Shown here piece after piece: positions 35,807 through 45,449 of a DNA stretch of 64,000 nucleotides. This DNA is from an uncultured Myxococcales bacterium (GTDB lineage: Bacteria > Myxococcota_A > UBA9042): the NCBI GenBank assembly GCA_903924465.1, contig CAIYBN010000082.1:158163-222162 (forward strand), written 5' to 3'. The position numbers and the translations under genes were made by a program. The notes under the pieces were generated by a model. That model made no database searches. It saw only the letters and a list, made by a program, of their open reading frames with translations, and was not told the origin of the DNA. Numbering within the stretch: the stretch's first letter is position 1; each line of letters opens with the position of its first letter.

Positions 35807-37128
35807 GGTGTCCCCACTGCCAACGATTGGACGATCGCCGCGATCTTCTGTGTCACTTCCGCTGCTTCGTCGCCTGCAACACTACTGGGAACGAGGCCAG
35901 CGCCAGCGCGCGCATGCCACTGCGAACCGGTTTGGGTTACGCCGCGCAGCAGGACCACCACTTCACCGTCGCCGGAGCCGTCACAGGCCAGTCGCCCCAC
36001 ACAACCGCCATACAAAGCCCGCGGCGGTTCGGTTGTCTCCAGCAACGCCAACGCCTGCGCGCGTGGCAAACCCAGAAGCGCGGGGGTCGGGTGCAGGGTC
36101 AACGCGACTGTCAGGGCGTCCAAGCTCGCAGTCCGGCGCCCCGTAATCTGCGTGCGGCGATGTGCCAACGGCCCGGCCTGACCGATGTCGGCGTGCGCTT
36201 CCAGACCATCGACACCGAGCGCGGTCAGCCGTTCGCAGACGAAATCGCGGACGCGACCGTGCTCGTCATCCAGCCGCGGGTCGTCGGCGTTCAGCTGCGC
36301 CAGCGAACCCGTGCCGGCCAGCGCGGTGGCGATCAGTTGCCCCGCGCGGCACGCGACCAGCAGTTCCGGTGTTGCGCACAACAAATTTTGACCGCTGGCC
36401 AACTGCACATCGACCACCCACGCGTCCGGTCGCGATGCGCGCATGCGTTCTGCCAACGTGCTGCGCAACCAGCGACCCGGCAGCGCTTGGACCCGCGACC
36501 AGACGACTTTCTGGGCCTGTCCGGCGCGCATCAAGGTCACAAGCTCGTCGATCACGTGGGTGTGTCGTGCGTCGTCCACCGGTGCCACGTGCAGCGAATC
36601 GGTGGCGTGGCGCGTCGTTTGGAGCAGCGCCAGCAGGTGCCGAAGCTCGACCATTACCGCATCCGGGTCATCTTCACCGAGCAGCACGAGGCTCGCCTCC
36701 GCGCGGCCATCGGGTTGGGTCACCAGCCACAAACGCGGGACCCACAACTGCAATGGAACGACGACGCCACCGTTCCGCAGTTCCGGCGCACCGCACACCA
36801 GCAGCGCGTCCATCAGCAGCGGCTGCTGCGCCAACCACGTCCGCAGTTGCGTCAAGTCGTCCGGATGCGGTGCGTCATCCTGCCAGCGCAGTTCGGTCAG
36901 CGGGCAATCTTTGGCCACGCCCAATGCCTCCGCAGGCAGGCCGTGCGGCGGCCGCCACGCCACACGCGGCGTCACTTCGGTGTCTGCACTCGTCCAATCT
37001 GGCGGCAAGTCCAGAAACGCCCGCAGCACGAGGCGACGGTCGTGGCGACGGTTGAGTTCACCCAAGACGTCCCGCACGTGTTCGACGAATGCTACTGGCT
37101 GCCAGCCGCGCGGCCCTCGACCGGTCAT
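35803..37128 (-). CDS. menF: Isochorismate synthase (MenF)
   Basis: A 441-residue chorismate-binding enzyme that converts chorismate to isochorismate, the first committed menaquinone step. The C-terminal half has the family motifs KVVWSRVQALPG, GQNLLCATPELLV, ATALAGTGSLAQLN, LDDEHGRVRDFVCERL and LHPTPALLGLPRAQAL, ending in LYGGCVGRLACDGSGDGEVVVLLR. The glutamates for Mg2+ are placed as expected. The true start is the ATG at 37128, overlapping the upstream stop as ATGA. Confidence 0.93.
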   Translation of the reverse strand: MTGRGPRGWQPVAFVEHVRDVLGELNRRHDRRLVLRAFLDLPPDWTSADTEVTPRVAWRPPHGLPAEALGVAKDCPLTELRWQDDAPHPDDLTQLRTWLAQQPLLMDALLVCGAPELRNGGVVVPLQLWVPRLWLVTQPDGRAEASLVLLGEDDPDAVMVELRHLLALLQTTRHATDSLHVAPVDDARHTHVIDELVTLMRAGQAQKVVWSRVQALPGRWLRSTLAERMRASRPDAWVVDVQLASGQNLLCATPELLVACRAGQLIATALAGTGSLAQLNADDPRLDDEHGRVRDFVCERLTALGVDGLEAHADIGQAGPLAHRRTQITGRRTASLDALTVALTLHPTPALLGLPRAQALALLETTEPPRALYGGCVGRLACDGSGDGEVVVLLRGVTQTGSQWHARAGAGLVPSSVAGDEAAEVTQKIAAIVQSLAVGTP

Positions 37129-37922
37129 CTCGCACTTTCCAGAGGTTGCGGCACGCGCGCCACCCACAAATGGGAAACGCCGAGCAGGAGGGGGATGACG
37201 GCGACGACGTCGTGCCCCGCCTGGCGCATCAAGTCGGCGAAGGCCAAGGGCGTTGGAAACCCGGCAATGGATTTCTGCAGGTAGCGGTATTCCGCCGGCG
37301 CGCCAGACAGCAACGCCCCCAGCCGCGGCACCACCACGCGCAGGTGAACGAGCGCACCCCAGCTCAGCAGGCTCGGCGGTGGTTCGGTCGCTTCCAGAAT
37401 GACGATACGTCCACCGGGCCGGACCACGCGGCGCATTTCGCGCAACGCCGCCAACCGATCCGGAACGTTGCGAATGCCGAAGCCCATCGTCACGCCATCA
37501 AACGTGGCATCGGCAAAAGGCAAGTGCTGGGCATCGCCGATGACCAGCGAGACGCGCCCGTCGAGCGCCGCCGCGGTCACCTTGGCCTGCGCCACGGCGA
37601 GCATTCCGCGCGACGGATCCAGCGCCGTCACGTGCGCATCTGGATGGTTCATCGCGGTCCGGATCGCGAGATCCGCCGTGCCCGTCGCGAGATCGAGCAC
37701 CTGGGCGTTTGGCGGCAGTTGCAGCAGCCCAATCGCGCGCCGTCGCCAGCGCTGATCGATGCCGAAGGTCATGACGCGATTGAGCAAATCGTAGCGCTTG
37801 GCAATGCCGTCAAACATGGCGCCGCTGCCGCCGAGCACGTTCCCCGCGGTCGCTTGAGCGAGGGGCGCGCCGACAGGGCTATCTTGGGGCTGGGGGCTGT
37901 TCGTCATCGTGAACCGGGACAT
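37125..37922 (-). CDS. menG: Demethylmenaquinone/ubiquinone methyltransferase
   Basis: A 265-residue class I SAM methyltransferase of the UbiE/MenG family, which puts the final methyl group on demethylmenaquinone. Seen motifs: AMFDGIAKRYDLLNRVMTFG, VLDLATGTADLAI (SAM site), ALDPSRGMLAVA, DAQHLPFADATFDGVTMGFGIRN and AALREMRRVVRPGGRIVILE. In a menaquinone operon MenG is the likely role. The ATG at 37922 shares one base with the stop of the fusion gene (TGATG); an ATG at 37907 is the other candidate. The stop overlaps menF. Confidence 0.93.
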   Translation of the reverse strand: MSRFTMTNSPQPQDSPVGAPLAQATAGNVLGGSGAMFDGIAKRYDLLNRVMTFGIDQRWRRRAIGLLQLPPNAQVLDLATGTADLAIRTAMNHPDAHVTALDPSRGMLAVAQAKVTAAALDGRVSLVIGDAQHLPFADATFDGVTMGFGIRNVPDRLAALREMRRVVRPGGRIVILEATEPPPSLLSWGALVHLRVVVPRLGALLSGAPAEYRYLQKSIAGFPTPLAFADLMRQAGHDVVAVIPLLLGVSHLWVARVPQPLESAR

Positions 37923-40129
37923 CAGGAGTGAGTGGGACGCGTTGGCAGGATGCCACTGGCAGCCGCGAGAATTTCTGACTTGCGGGCGTGAAGGCGCATG
38001 TGACCCTGCTGGATGCCTTCGCCGGCGAGCGCGCGCAAGGCCGCGAGATTGGAGGCCAAGCCTGCGGCGGCCATGACCACGCCCAATTGGCGCGCACCAT
38101 CGACGCGGACGAGCTCCATCGCTGCCCGCACGCCGGGATGTGCCTGCACCGAACCGCCCACCGTGCCGATCGCCAACGGCATTTCCATCACGCCGTGCAG
38201 ACCCGTCGCCGTCCGCGCCCACGTGGCCAACGGTCGGTATTCGCGGCCCAAGCCCGCGTAGGCGTGCGCACCGGCCTCAATCGCTCGCCAGTCCTGTCCC
38301 AGTGCGAGCGCGACGGCGTCAATGCCGTTCATGATGCCTTTGTTGTGCGTGCTGGCCCGGAACGGGTCCATCTCGGCAAAACGGCTGGCGCGGGCGATGC
38401 CGTCCGCCAATTCCTCGCCCCCGAGCATTTCCGCCGTGACGTCACACTCGATGTGCACGATGCGACGCAACGGCAAATTCGACAGAATCCGCAGGCCCAC
38501 GTGACCGCCGATCCACGACTGCACGACCGGCGCGACTCTTTCCGCGACCGTATCGACGACGTTGGCGCCCATGGCGTCGCCGACGTCAACGTACAGATGG
38601 AGCACCAACAGGCCGCCTTCCTCATCCAGTTCGCGCACATCCGCGTCCACGCAGCCGCCACCACGTGCGACCATCCGCGGAATCGCCTCGTTGGCCAGCG
38701 CGATGACGGTGTCTCGACGCGCGCGCAGCAGTTCCGCAGCGTCGTGGAGCTTGGGCACCCGATCGAACTGAACCTGCGCCGTCATCACCGAGCGCGTCGC
38801 ATCGCCGCGAAAACCACCCGAGGCCCGCACCATGCGCGCAGCATTCGAGCATGCCGCGACAACCGACGGCTCCTCCACGACCATCGGAATCAGATGATCG
38901 CGGCCATTCACGCGAAAATTCAGGCCGAGCGACATCGGCAGCGCGAAGGTCGAGATGACGTTCTCCGTCATGTGATCCGCGACGCCGAGATCCAACGTGC
39001 CTTCGCGCAAGTAGCGCTGCGTCGCGTGCGACAATCCCAATTGCCGGGCCAGCGTCCGTCGGCGTTCAAAGACGGATTTCTTGTAAAACTCAGTGAAACG
39101 ACTGGTATAACCGGTGTGACTCGCGCTCGGCGGTTCCACGGGATCCAGATCCAGCGCAGCGCCCAGTTCGGCCAATTGTTGCGGCAAAAGCGCCTGCGGT
39201 CCGTCGCTGCGGGCCTGCGCTGGCTGGTCGTGCATTTCCACCAGGATGATCCCCGCGCCGGCCGCAAAGCTCGCCTTGGCCAAAGGCAAGACCAGATCCC
39301 GGCGGCCGACACCGTGCGACGGGTCCACGGCAACTGGCAGCTTGCACACGTGACGCAGGTACGCGACGGCGCCCAGATCCAGGGTATTGCGCATTTCGGG
39401 ACTCGACCCGGCGATGCCGCGCTCGCAAAAGATCACGTACGGGCAGCCGTGGCGCAGCAGGTGCTCGCCAGCCGACAGCCATTCTTCGATGCCGACGCCG
39501 CGCGCGCGCTTCAGCAGAGCCGGTCGGCCCGTGCGACCGACGGCCGCAAGCAGGGCGAAATTCTGCATATTCCGCGCGCCAACCTGAATGATATCGGCAA
39601 CCTGAGCGACAGCGTCGACATGCGTTTCACTCATCGCTTCCGTGACGACACCCAGACCGTGTTCCGCAGCTGCGGCCGCCAGCCATTGCAACGCCTGCTC
39701 GCCCTTTCCGGCAAAGCTATACGGCGTTGTGCGTGGCTTGAACGCGCCTCCACGCAACAGTTGGGCGCCCGCCGCCGCACACAGACCGGCGATGGTTTGA
39801 ATCTGCGACTCCGACTCCACCGCGCATGGCCCGGCGATAAGCACCGGACGGTCGCCGCCCAGCCAGACGTCCGCGCCAGAGCGGCATCGGACGAGGTACT
39901 GCTCAGCCAAGGCATCTACCAATGGATGCGCCGACTTGCGCTCTGCCACATGGGCCACGCCCGGAACGGCCAGGATCTGCGCGTTTTCCACGTGGGCCGA
40001 ATGCGATTCGACTTCCAGCATGCGCGGTCCACCTGCATCCGGCGTCAGCGTCCGGGTCCAAAGGCCAAGACCTTGCAGCGCCGCAGCTACGGCTTTCTCA
40101 TCGGCATCGTCTCGCAACAGGATGACCAT
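37922..40129 (-). CDS. DAHP synthase (type I-beta) fused to class II HMG-CoA reductase
   Basis: One uninterrupted 735-residue frame. Residues 1-75 resemble the ferredoxin-like regulatory domain of Thermotoga-type DAHP synthase. Residues ~80-325 are the DAHPS barrel: AGPCAVES (Cys102), [13 protein letters not shown] (Lys131), [24 protein letters not shown] (His272), LVEMH (Glu298) and SDG (Asp309). After a ~17-residue linker, residues ~343-735 are HMG-CoA reductase like Pseudomonas mevalonii: [33 protein letters not shown] (Glu420), [17 protein letters not shown] (Lys597), [13 protein letters not shown] (Asp613) and GHMRLHAR (His714). All catalytic residues are present in both halves. The HMGR C-terminal flap is cut ~25 residues short. 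Start has GAGGAG upstream. See findings. Confidence 0.93.
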   Translation of the reverse strand: MVILLRDDADEKAVAAALQGLGLWTRTLTPDAGGPRMLEVESHSAHVENAQILAVPGVAHVAERKSAHPLVDALAEQYLVRCRSGADVWLGGDRPVLIAGPCAVESESQIQTIAGLCAAAGAQLLRGGAFKPRTTPYSFAGKGEQALQWLAAAAAEHGLGVVTEAMSETHVDAVAQVADIIQVGARNMQNFALLAAVGRTGRPALLKRARGVGIEEWLSAGEHLLRHGCPYVIFCERGIAGSSPEMRNTLDLGAVAYLRHVCKLPVAVDPSHGVGRRDLVLPLAKASFAAGAGIILVEMHDQPAQARSDGPQALLPQQLAELGAALDLDPVEPPSASHTGYTSRFTEFYKKSVFERRRTLARQLGLSHATQRYLREGTLDLGVADHMTENVISTFALPMSLGLNFRVNGRDHLIPMVVEEPSVVAACSNAARMVRASGGFRGDATRSVMTAQVQFDRVPKLHDAAELLRARRDTVIALANEAIPRMVARGGGCVDADVRELDEEGGLLVLHLYVDVGDAMGANVVDTVAERVAPVVQSWIGGHVGLRILSNLPLRRIVHIECDVTAEMLGGEELADGIARASRFAEMDPFRASTHNKGIMNGIDAVALALGQDWRAIEAGAHAYAGLGREYRPLATWARTATGLHGVMEMPLAIGTVGGSVQAHPGVRAAMELVRVDGARQLGVVMAAAGLASNLAALRALAGEGIQQGHMRLHARKSEILAAASGILPTRPTHS

Positions 40130-40138
40130 CTTGTCTCC

Positions 40139-41269
40139 TCAACTGGTTCGCGCCGCCAGGGTCTCCGCAACTGCCACCAGCGCTGCCCGCTCCGGGGCGT
40201 GTCCGGGCAAGTCTCGCAGCGCCGCCGCCGCATCCTCGGCGTACCGGGCCGCTACCCGCCGCGCTTCCGCAATCGCACCCGTCGTCTGGAGCCCGGCGAG
40301 CACGCGTCGTTGCGCGGCTTGCCACGCGTCTGAACTGCGCACTTCAGCGTCCAAGCCGGCAGCGTGCAACAGTTCAATGTCGCACAAGTATTCCGGATTC
40401 GCATCCAAGAGCAAGATCAGCGGCAGCGTCACCTTGCCTTCGGCCAGATCGGCCAGCAGCGGTTTGCCGGTTTTCTGGGCGTCGCCATCAAAATCCAGGG
40501 CGTCGTCGGTCAGCTGAAACGCCAGTCCCAGCGCACCGCCAAAACCGACGAGAGCCTCTTCTGTTGCCGTATCCGTGTGGCCCGCACGCGCGCCTGCACG
40601 CATGGCCCAGCGAAACAGCGCCGCGGTCTTGCCGTCAATGACGCGAAAATATCCCGCGCGATCGTGCGCCAGGCTGCGCGCGCGTTGGGACTGTTCCACT
40701 TCGGCAAAGATCATCTGTTCAATGGTGGCCAGCGCGAGCGGCACCAGTCCATCCACACCGGTCGCGCAGATCCGCCGCAGGGCTTCAACCAGGAGCCAAT
40801 CGCCAGCAAAAATCGAAACTTCGTTGCCGTGCAGCACGCGTGCAGTGGGCTGCGTACGTCGGGTGTCGGCCAAGTCGACCACGTCGTCGTGGAGCAGCGT
40901 CGCGGCGTGCACCAACTCCACGGCGACCGCGAGATCGCGGACCCGCGTGCGCGCTTGCGGCTCGTCGGCATCCGGGCCAAGGCGAGACGCCAGAAGCGTG
41001 CACAGCGGTCGCAGTCGCTTGCCACCCGCTGAAAGCAGGTGATGCCCCGCCCGCTGCGCCAGCGTCGTTCCGTGCGTGCCTTGGATGGCTGCCTCCACTT
41101 CGGCGAGCTGCTCGTGCAGCAGCAGTTGCAAATCCAGCAGATGGCGGTCGAGGCCCGGCAAACCGGCGTCCTGCGCCTGCCGGCTCAGGACGGGCAGGAC
41201 GCCGTGGGTCGCACCCGCTGCCGAAGGTGAAAGGGACGATGGCCGCGAAGGCAAGGCGTTGAATTCCAT
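40139..41269 (-). CDS. Polyprenyl diphosphate synthase (long-chain, trans)
   Basis: A 376-residue isoprenyl diphosphate synthase that builds a polyprenyl chain, here probably the menaquinone side chain. It has GGKRLRPLCTLLA, the first aspartate-rich motif HAATLLHDDVVDLADTRR, and the second motif LAFQLTDDALDFDGD, followed by GKPLLADLAEGKVTLPLILL. The N-terminal ~50 residues are a non-conserved extension. The start is the ATG at 41269; the longer upstream frame lacks homology. The stop (40141-40139) lies inside the ribosome site of the fusion gene, nine bases before its ATG. First gene of the menaquinone operon. Confidence 0.92.
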   Translation of the reverse strand: MEFNALPSRPSSLSPSAAGATHGVLPVLSRQAQDAGLPGLDRHLLDLQLLLHEQLAEVEAAIQGTHGTTLAQRAGHHLLSAGGKRLRPLCTLLASRLGPDADEPQARTRVRDLAVAVELVHAATLLHDDVVDLADTRRTQPTARVLHGNEVSIFAGDWLLVEALRRICATGVDGLVPLALATIEQMIFAEVEQSQRARSLAHDRAGYFRVIDGKTAALFRWAMRAGARAGHTDTATEEALVGFGGALGLAFQLTDDALDFDGDAQKTGKPLLADLAEGKVTLPLILLLDANPEYLCDIELLHAAGLDAEVRSSDAWQAAQRRVLAGLQTTGAIAEARRVAARYAEDAAAALRDLPGHAPERAALVAVAETLAARTS

Positions 41270-41623
41270 CGGTGCTCGAGATACGGGAAGTCGGTTCGCA
41301 GAAGACGGGTGGGCGATTTCAGTCTTGCGTGAAGTTTCACTCGTCACTGAAGACGGGCAGAAACGATACCTGTGGACCTCGCTCCTGTCAACACAAGAAA
41401 TCGGCCTGGAGCCACCGCTTCTGGCGCATTTCTGCGTTGCTGCGTCGAAAATGGCGCTCAACGACCGTGAAGGTCGTCTTCGCGCCAATTTCTCCTGGCT
41501 CCTGGAACTGCATCCAGAATCGGTGGCCCAGGCAGAATTGCTGGTGGATTCTGGTCGGTCTGGATCCACCGCCGGATCGCACGGACCATGCAGAACCCCA
41601 GCCACATCCGACGGCGCGTGGTG
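41270..41623. other. Intergenic region before the menaquinone operon
   Basis: About 354 bases between the barrel-thioredoxin gene and the polyprenyl synthase gene, both minus strand. I find no credible gene. A perfect 6-bp stem with a 5-base loop (ACGACC/GGTCGT) at 41461-41477 may be a terminator of the upstream gene or part of a leader; it has no T-run. The operon promoter should lie here but I could not pick a convincing -35/-10 pair. Confidence 0.4.
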
Positions 41624-43063
41624 CTACTGGACCGACCGGGTTGCATCGACCGGGAGATGCTGAGCATAGCCGAAGCAGTCGTCGCCCTGAAGCCGGACAA
41701 TGAGCTTGCCTTGACGGTCAAAGATATCCAGCACGGGAATACCTGGTGCGCCCGGCAGGAACTTGGCCCACTCCTCCGCTTCCCACGCCGTTGCGTCGAC
41801 GCGCGCCAGCGCTACGCCGGGCGATGCCGGGAGCTCGTGTTCCAGCTTGACACCCAGGCGACCGCATGGCTCGCACCAAGTCGCCCAGTAGTCGACGATT
41901 GTGTACTTGCCAGCCACCAGCAGAGCGGCGATCTCGGCTGTCGTCGGCGCTTCGCCGGCTCCAGTCGCCTTGGCGAGCGCTGGCGCTTTGGGCGTCGAAC
42001 CCCATGACCAGTTCAGGCCGAAGAAGTAGCTGGTGTATTGCACCGGCTGCGTGCCGTTCACAAACCGGTAGAGCGGCGCGCGCGCGGATGCGGTGACCGA
42101 CCAGGCGTCGTTGTAGCCGATCATCAGCGTTGGCGTCAGGCTCACCGTCTGGCTGCCCGAAGCTTCGAAAAAGGCACGGGTCGAGTCCGCATTCTCAACG
42201 GCGGTCGATTGCGCGCGGTAAAGATACTCGCCATTGGCCATGAACATCAGGCGCTTGGGCACAAAATAGTTGGCCACGCCTTCCAGCACCGGCAGGTCGA
42301 GCAGGTAGCGAATGGCCACTGCGCCGCGGTATTCGTTGCCCCAGCCGATGCCGTTGGGATCGGGCGCGCCGTTGTTGGCGTAGTCGATGGCCTGGCGCAA
42401 GCCGCCCATCAGCGACACGCCAAAGTTGGCTGGCAAGTCGAAATGCGCCTCCAGTTCCTCGATGAGCCACCACGAGCCGCGGCTGATCGAGAGGTCATGG
42501 ATGGCATCCGTCGAATACGCCGCGTTGTTGGGCACGACGACACCGACGACGGCAAAGATCCGCGGAATCTTCAGCCAGCCGCTGGGCTGCTTGAAGCCGA
42601 ACGGCTGCAGGACATTTTGCCGCAGGCGGATCTCGGAATCGCCCAATGCGTTTGAGCGAATCGGCTGCGTGTAACCCAGATCCGTGTTGAAATCGTCATA
42701 GCGCAGCGACGCGTAGGGCACCAGCAGCGACAAGCCCGTGCCCCAAGGCGCATCCACGCCGGCGCTCAGGCTGCCGAGCTGCATCGCCATCCGCATGTCG
42801 CGTTGGTTGAACTGGTGGCCGTTCTTGTCGACTTCTTCGCTGCCGTGAAAGAGCTGATTGGCGCCGGAAAAGCCGTAAATCATGCCCACGCGCGCGCGCC
42901 ACACGTCGCCCGCGCCGTTGTACAAACTGGATGCTACGTCACTGTCTCCCACCGGGAGCGTCGGATTGCTTCAAGTCGCACATTGGGCTTGGGCGCCCGC
43001 GGCCGTCAGCAAAACCACGCTTCCGACGAGGCCAGCAAGCAAGCTGTGAATCGTCGAAGTCAT
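41624..43063 (-). CDS. Outer-membrane barrel protein with C-terminal thioredoxin domain, in-frame TGA at codon 31
   Basis: From ATG 43063 the frame encodes a clear signal peptide (MTSTIHSLLAGLVGSVVLL, then TAAGAQAQ), then Cys-Ala-Thr and a TGA at 42973-42971, and continues open in the same frame to 41624. The mature part (~330 residues) has a beta-barrel pattern (WRARVGMIYGFSGANQL, GDSEIRLRQNVL, FGLNWSWG), and the last ~110 residues are thioredoxin-like: VDYWATWCEPCGRLG, then the cis-proline GIPVLDIFD. Without readthrough only a GTG at 42952 is available, giving a 442-residue barrel with no export signal. The upstream lipoprotein gene ends 12 bases before the ATG, which supports 43063 as the real start. 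Readthrough, selenocysteine, nonsense mutation and sequence error all remain possible. Confidence 0.7.
42946..42973 (-). promoter_or_regulatory. Candidate SECIS-like hairpin after in-frame TGA
   Basis: On the minus strand, 12 bases after the TGA stands the stem CTCCC/GGGAG closed by the loop GGT (42958-42946). The loop begins 18 bases after the UGA; in the E. coli fdhF SECIS the GGUC loop begins 19 bases after its UGA. The similarity in spacing and loop is notable but a 5-bp stem can occur by chance in GC-rich DNA. No extended lower stem is visible. Confidence 0.35.
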
Positions 43064-43075
43064 GAAGTCCACTTG

Positions 43076-44488
43076 TTATTTGACGTACTTGGCGAAGAGC
43101 GTGTTCCAGCCATCCGCAGTGGCGCCGTTCTCTTTTTCCAGGATCTTGCGCGTCGAACCGTCGATGAGAATGTTGAGCGGAATCGAGCCAGGGACGTTCC
43201 ACAGGTCCGGCGTGCCATTGGGATCGATGCCGCTGACGCCCGCGGGCGAGAACTGCTTGATCCACGTCAGGCTGTAGTCGAGGTCGATCTTGCCGCTGCC
43301 TTCCGTCGCGTTCTCAATGAGGATTTGCACGATGATCGCCTTGTCGCCGTACTTCTTCATCGTGGTGGCAAACGTCATCGTCTCGTCCTGGCAGGGCACG
43401 CACCAGCCGGCGGAGATCGTGATGCCGATGACCTGCTTGTCGGCGAAGTCGGAAAGGTGGATGAGCTTGGGCTCTTCGTCGCTCAGCTTGCCGTCGCCGT
43501 TGGTGTCGACGCGACCGAGCATGGCGTAGTCCTCAAAGATGTCGCCTTTCTTGTACATTTCCGTGAGCTTGCCGACGCAGTGGTTGGTCGTCGGGATGCA
43601 GCGCTTGGTCGTCGCGTCCACCAGCGTGCATTTGTAGCCGGTGCCGCAGTCCGCGGAAGCCGTGCACGTGTTGGTGCAGAACGACTCACCGGACTGGCGG
43701 AAGGTCAGGCACTGGAAATCCGACGTCGAGCACAGGTCGTCCGCGCAGGGCTGGCACAAGGTGCCGTCGCCGATGCAGGTGCCCAAACGATGCGTGCAGA
43801 CGTTGCGTCCTTCGACTTCGGTGCAATCGGCGTAGCGCGGGCACTCAAACGAGCCGGGATCGCAGAGCTTGGTGCAGAAACGAACGCCCATGCCCATGTC
43901 CGAGCAGACCTGGCCGTCGCCGCATTGGTCGTCGTTGACGCAGGCCGAACAGAAGCGGCGCGGACGGCAAATGCTGGATTGGCCGGTGGCGTCGTCCGGA
44001 TTCAGCATGCATTCCATGCTGGACGGGCAATCGAGAGCGCTGTTGCACGAGTGCGTGCAGACCGCGCGTGGGGAACCGTCGTCGCCGAAGCAGCTGAGGT
44101 TCGCTGGGCAGGCAGCGCCCATGTAGCAGGCGAGGCCCATGCCGTTCGAATAGGTCGGTTTGTGGCAGAAAGCGCGCGCCGCGTTGTCGGTGATGCACTG
44201 CGTGCCGTTGGTGCAATCCGCGTTGCTGGCGCACAACGCCGCGCACAGTCCGCCGTCACAGGCGACGGATTTGCAGTCGGCATCGGTCGCACATGCCGCA
44301 CCGACTTCGCCAGCACCGGGGCCGACGTCGGTGTTGCCCGCATCCTGTTTGACGCCCGTCGGGCCGCCGGAGACGCTGATGTCATCGCCGGCCGCTGCGC
44401 CCGCCTTTGCGCCGCAGCTTGCGACGGAGAAGGCAAGAACAAGTCCCGCGGTCAGGAAGGAGAAACGGGACAAGGTGGAACGCGACAT
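43076..44488 (-). CDS. Cysteine-rich lipoprotein with EF-hand and thioredoxin-like domain
   Basis: About 470 residues. The leader ends in AFSVASC, a good lipobox. After a Gly/Asp-rich linker come ~230 residues of cysteine-rich modules ([30 protein letters not shown] and similar), an EF-hand-like loop [12 protein letters not shown], and a C-terminal TlpA-like thioredoxin domain with [17 protein letters not shown] (CxxC) and cis-proline GSIPLNILI. It is probably a disulfide-handling or electron-transfer protein anchored outside the inner membrane. GAGG precedes the ATG at 44488. It forms a two-gene unit with the barrel-thioredoxin gene. Confidence 0.82.
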   Translation of the reverse strand: MSRSTLSRFSFLTAGLVLAFSVASCGAKAGAAAGDDISVSGGPTGVKQDAGNTDVGPGAGEVGAACATDADCKSVACDGGLCAALCASNADCTNGTQCITDNAARAFCHKPTYSNGMGLACYMGAACPANLSCFGDDGSPRAVCTHSCNSALDCPSSMECMLNPDDATGQSSICRPRRFCSACVNDDQCGDGQVCSDMGMGVRFCTKLCDPGSFECPRYADCTEVEGRNVCTHRLGTCIGDGTLCQPCADDLCSTSDFQCLTFRQSGESFCTNTCTASADCGTGYKCTLVDATTKRCIPTTNHCVGKLTEMYKKGDIFEDYAMLGRVDTNGDGKLSDEEPKLIHLSDFADKQVIGITISAGWCVPCQDETMTFATTMKKYGDKAIIVQILIENATEGSGKIDLDYSLTWIKQFSPAGVSGIDPNGTPDLWNVPGSIPLNILIDGSTRKILEKENGATADGWNTLFAKYVK

Positions 44489-44663
44489 GAGGCCTCGGCA
44501 GCAGGGCTGGGAACGAAAAATCAAAAACGTACAACGAATTGGGCATACGCCCGGCGGCGAGGATAAGATCGGAATCCGTTCCCTGCAAGCGCAAAAAGCA
44601 CCGTTGGCGCGGGAGCCTTGCGCAGTGCCGCAGCACGCGGGTACGCTGCGCGTGGAGGCGCTG

Positions 44664-45395
44664 GTGGAGACGGAAACGGTACGCGTGTCAAAGTTGATGG
44701 CCGAACGCGGCATGTGCTCGCGGCGGGAGGCGGATGCTTTCCTGGCTGACGGGCTCGTGCGCGTGGACGGCGAAGTCGTTGCGGTCGGCACCAAGGCGCT
44801 GCCCACGGCGCGGATCGAGCTCGATGCGCGGGCGCAGCGGCAGCAGGAGCAACTGGCGACGATTCTGCTGAACAAGCCGGTTGGCTGGGTGTCTGCGCAG
44901 CCGGAAGATGGCTATCGGCCGGCGATCGAGCTGATTGTGCCGGAGAATCAGGATCCGCAATTTCCCGGACCGCGGCTGCGGCATCGGCATTTTCAGGGGC
45001 TCGCGGTGGCGGGGCGCCTGGACATCGACAGCCGCGGCCTGCTCGTGTTCACCCAGGACGGGCGGCTGGCGCGGCAGTTGATCGGCGAGAATTCCGGCAT
45101 GGAGAAAGAGTACCTGGTGCGGGTCACGGGACGCATCGACGAGCGCGCGGCGGCACGTTTGCGCCTCGGACTGGAACTGGACGGCAAGCCGCTCAAGCCG
45201 GCGCAAATCGACGTGCTGGGGCCGGATCGCCTGCGGTTTGTCCTCACCGAGGGCAAGAAGCGGCAAATTCGTAGGATGTGCGAACTGGTCGGACTGCACG
45301 TCCACAGCCTGGTGCGCGTGCGCGTCGGTCGGGTGCGGCTGGGCGATCTGAATCCGGGGCAGTGGCGCTTTTTGCGGCCGGACGAAGGGTTTTGA
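44664..45395 (+). CDS. RsuA/RluB/RluF-family pseudouridine synthase
   Basis: About 243 residues. An S4 RNA-binding domain ([18 protein letters not shown]) is followed by the catalytic domain: [10 protein letters not shown], the catalytic aspartate in [28 protein letters not shown] and [18 protein letters not shown]. This family isomerises specific uridines in rRNA. The arrangement is closest to RluF (23S U2604) but RluB, RluE or RsuA cannot be excluded. I chose the GTG at 44664, which has GGAGG ~5 bases upstream; a GTG at 44685 is an alternative. The gene is divergent from the thioredoxin lipoprotein and lies 54 bases before smpB. Confidence 0.88.
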   Translation: METETVRVSKLMAERGMCSRREADAFLADGLVRVDGEVVAVGTKALPTARIELDARAQRQQEQLATILLNKPVGWVSAQPEDGYRPAIELIVPENQDPQFPGPRLRHRHFQGLAVAGRLDIDSRGLLVFTQDGRLARQLIGENSGMEKEYLVRVTGRIDERAAARLRLGLELDGKPLKPAQIDVLGPDRLRFVLTEGKKRQIRRMCELVGLHVHSLVRVRVGRVRLGDLNPGQWRFLRPDEGF

Positions 45396-45449
45396 CGGCG
45401 GCGTTTGGGGCTTTCGGTTCTGGACCAATTGCGCCAGACTGCGCGGCCC

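Noticed and set aside
37988..40333. Long plus-strand frame opposite the DAHPS-HMGR fusion
   Set aside because: Arg/His-rich shadow; the minus-strand frame has full catalytic motifs of two enzymes.
41388..41582. Small minus-strand frame of 64 codons in the gap before the menaquinone operon
   Set aside because: No ribosome site and no recognisable sequence features; kept as intergenic.
43076..43265. Alternative minus-strand frame of ~108 residues covering the barrel signal-peptide region
   Set aside because: It lies in another frame, overlaps the thioredoxin lipoprotein gene and has shadow composition; the 43063 frame has a true signal peptide.
45396..45449. tmRNA (ssrA) near smpB
   Set aside because: The flanking gaps are too short, and no tRNA-like acceptor end was found.
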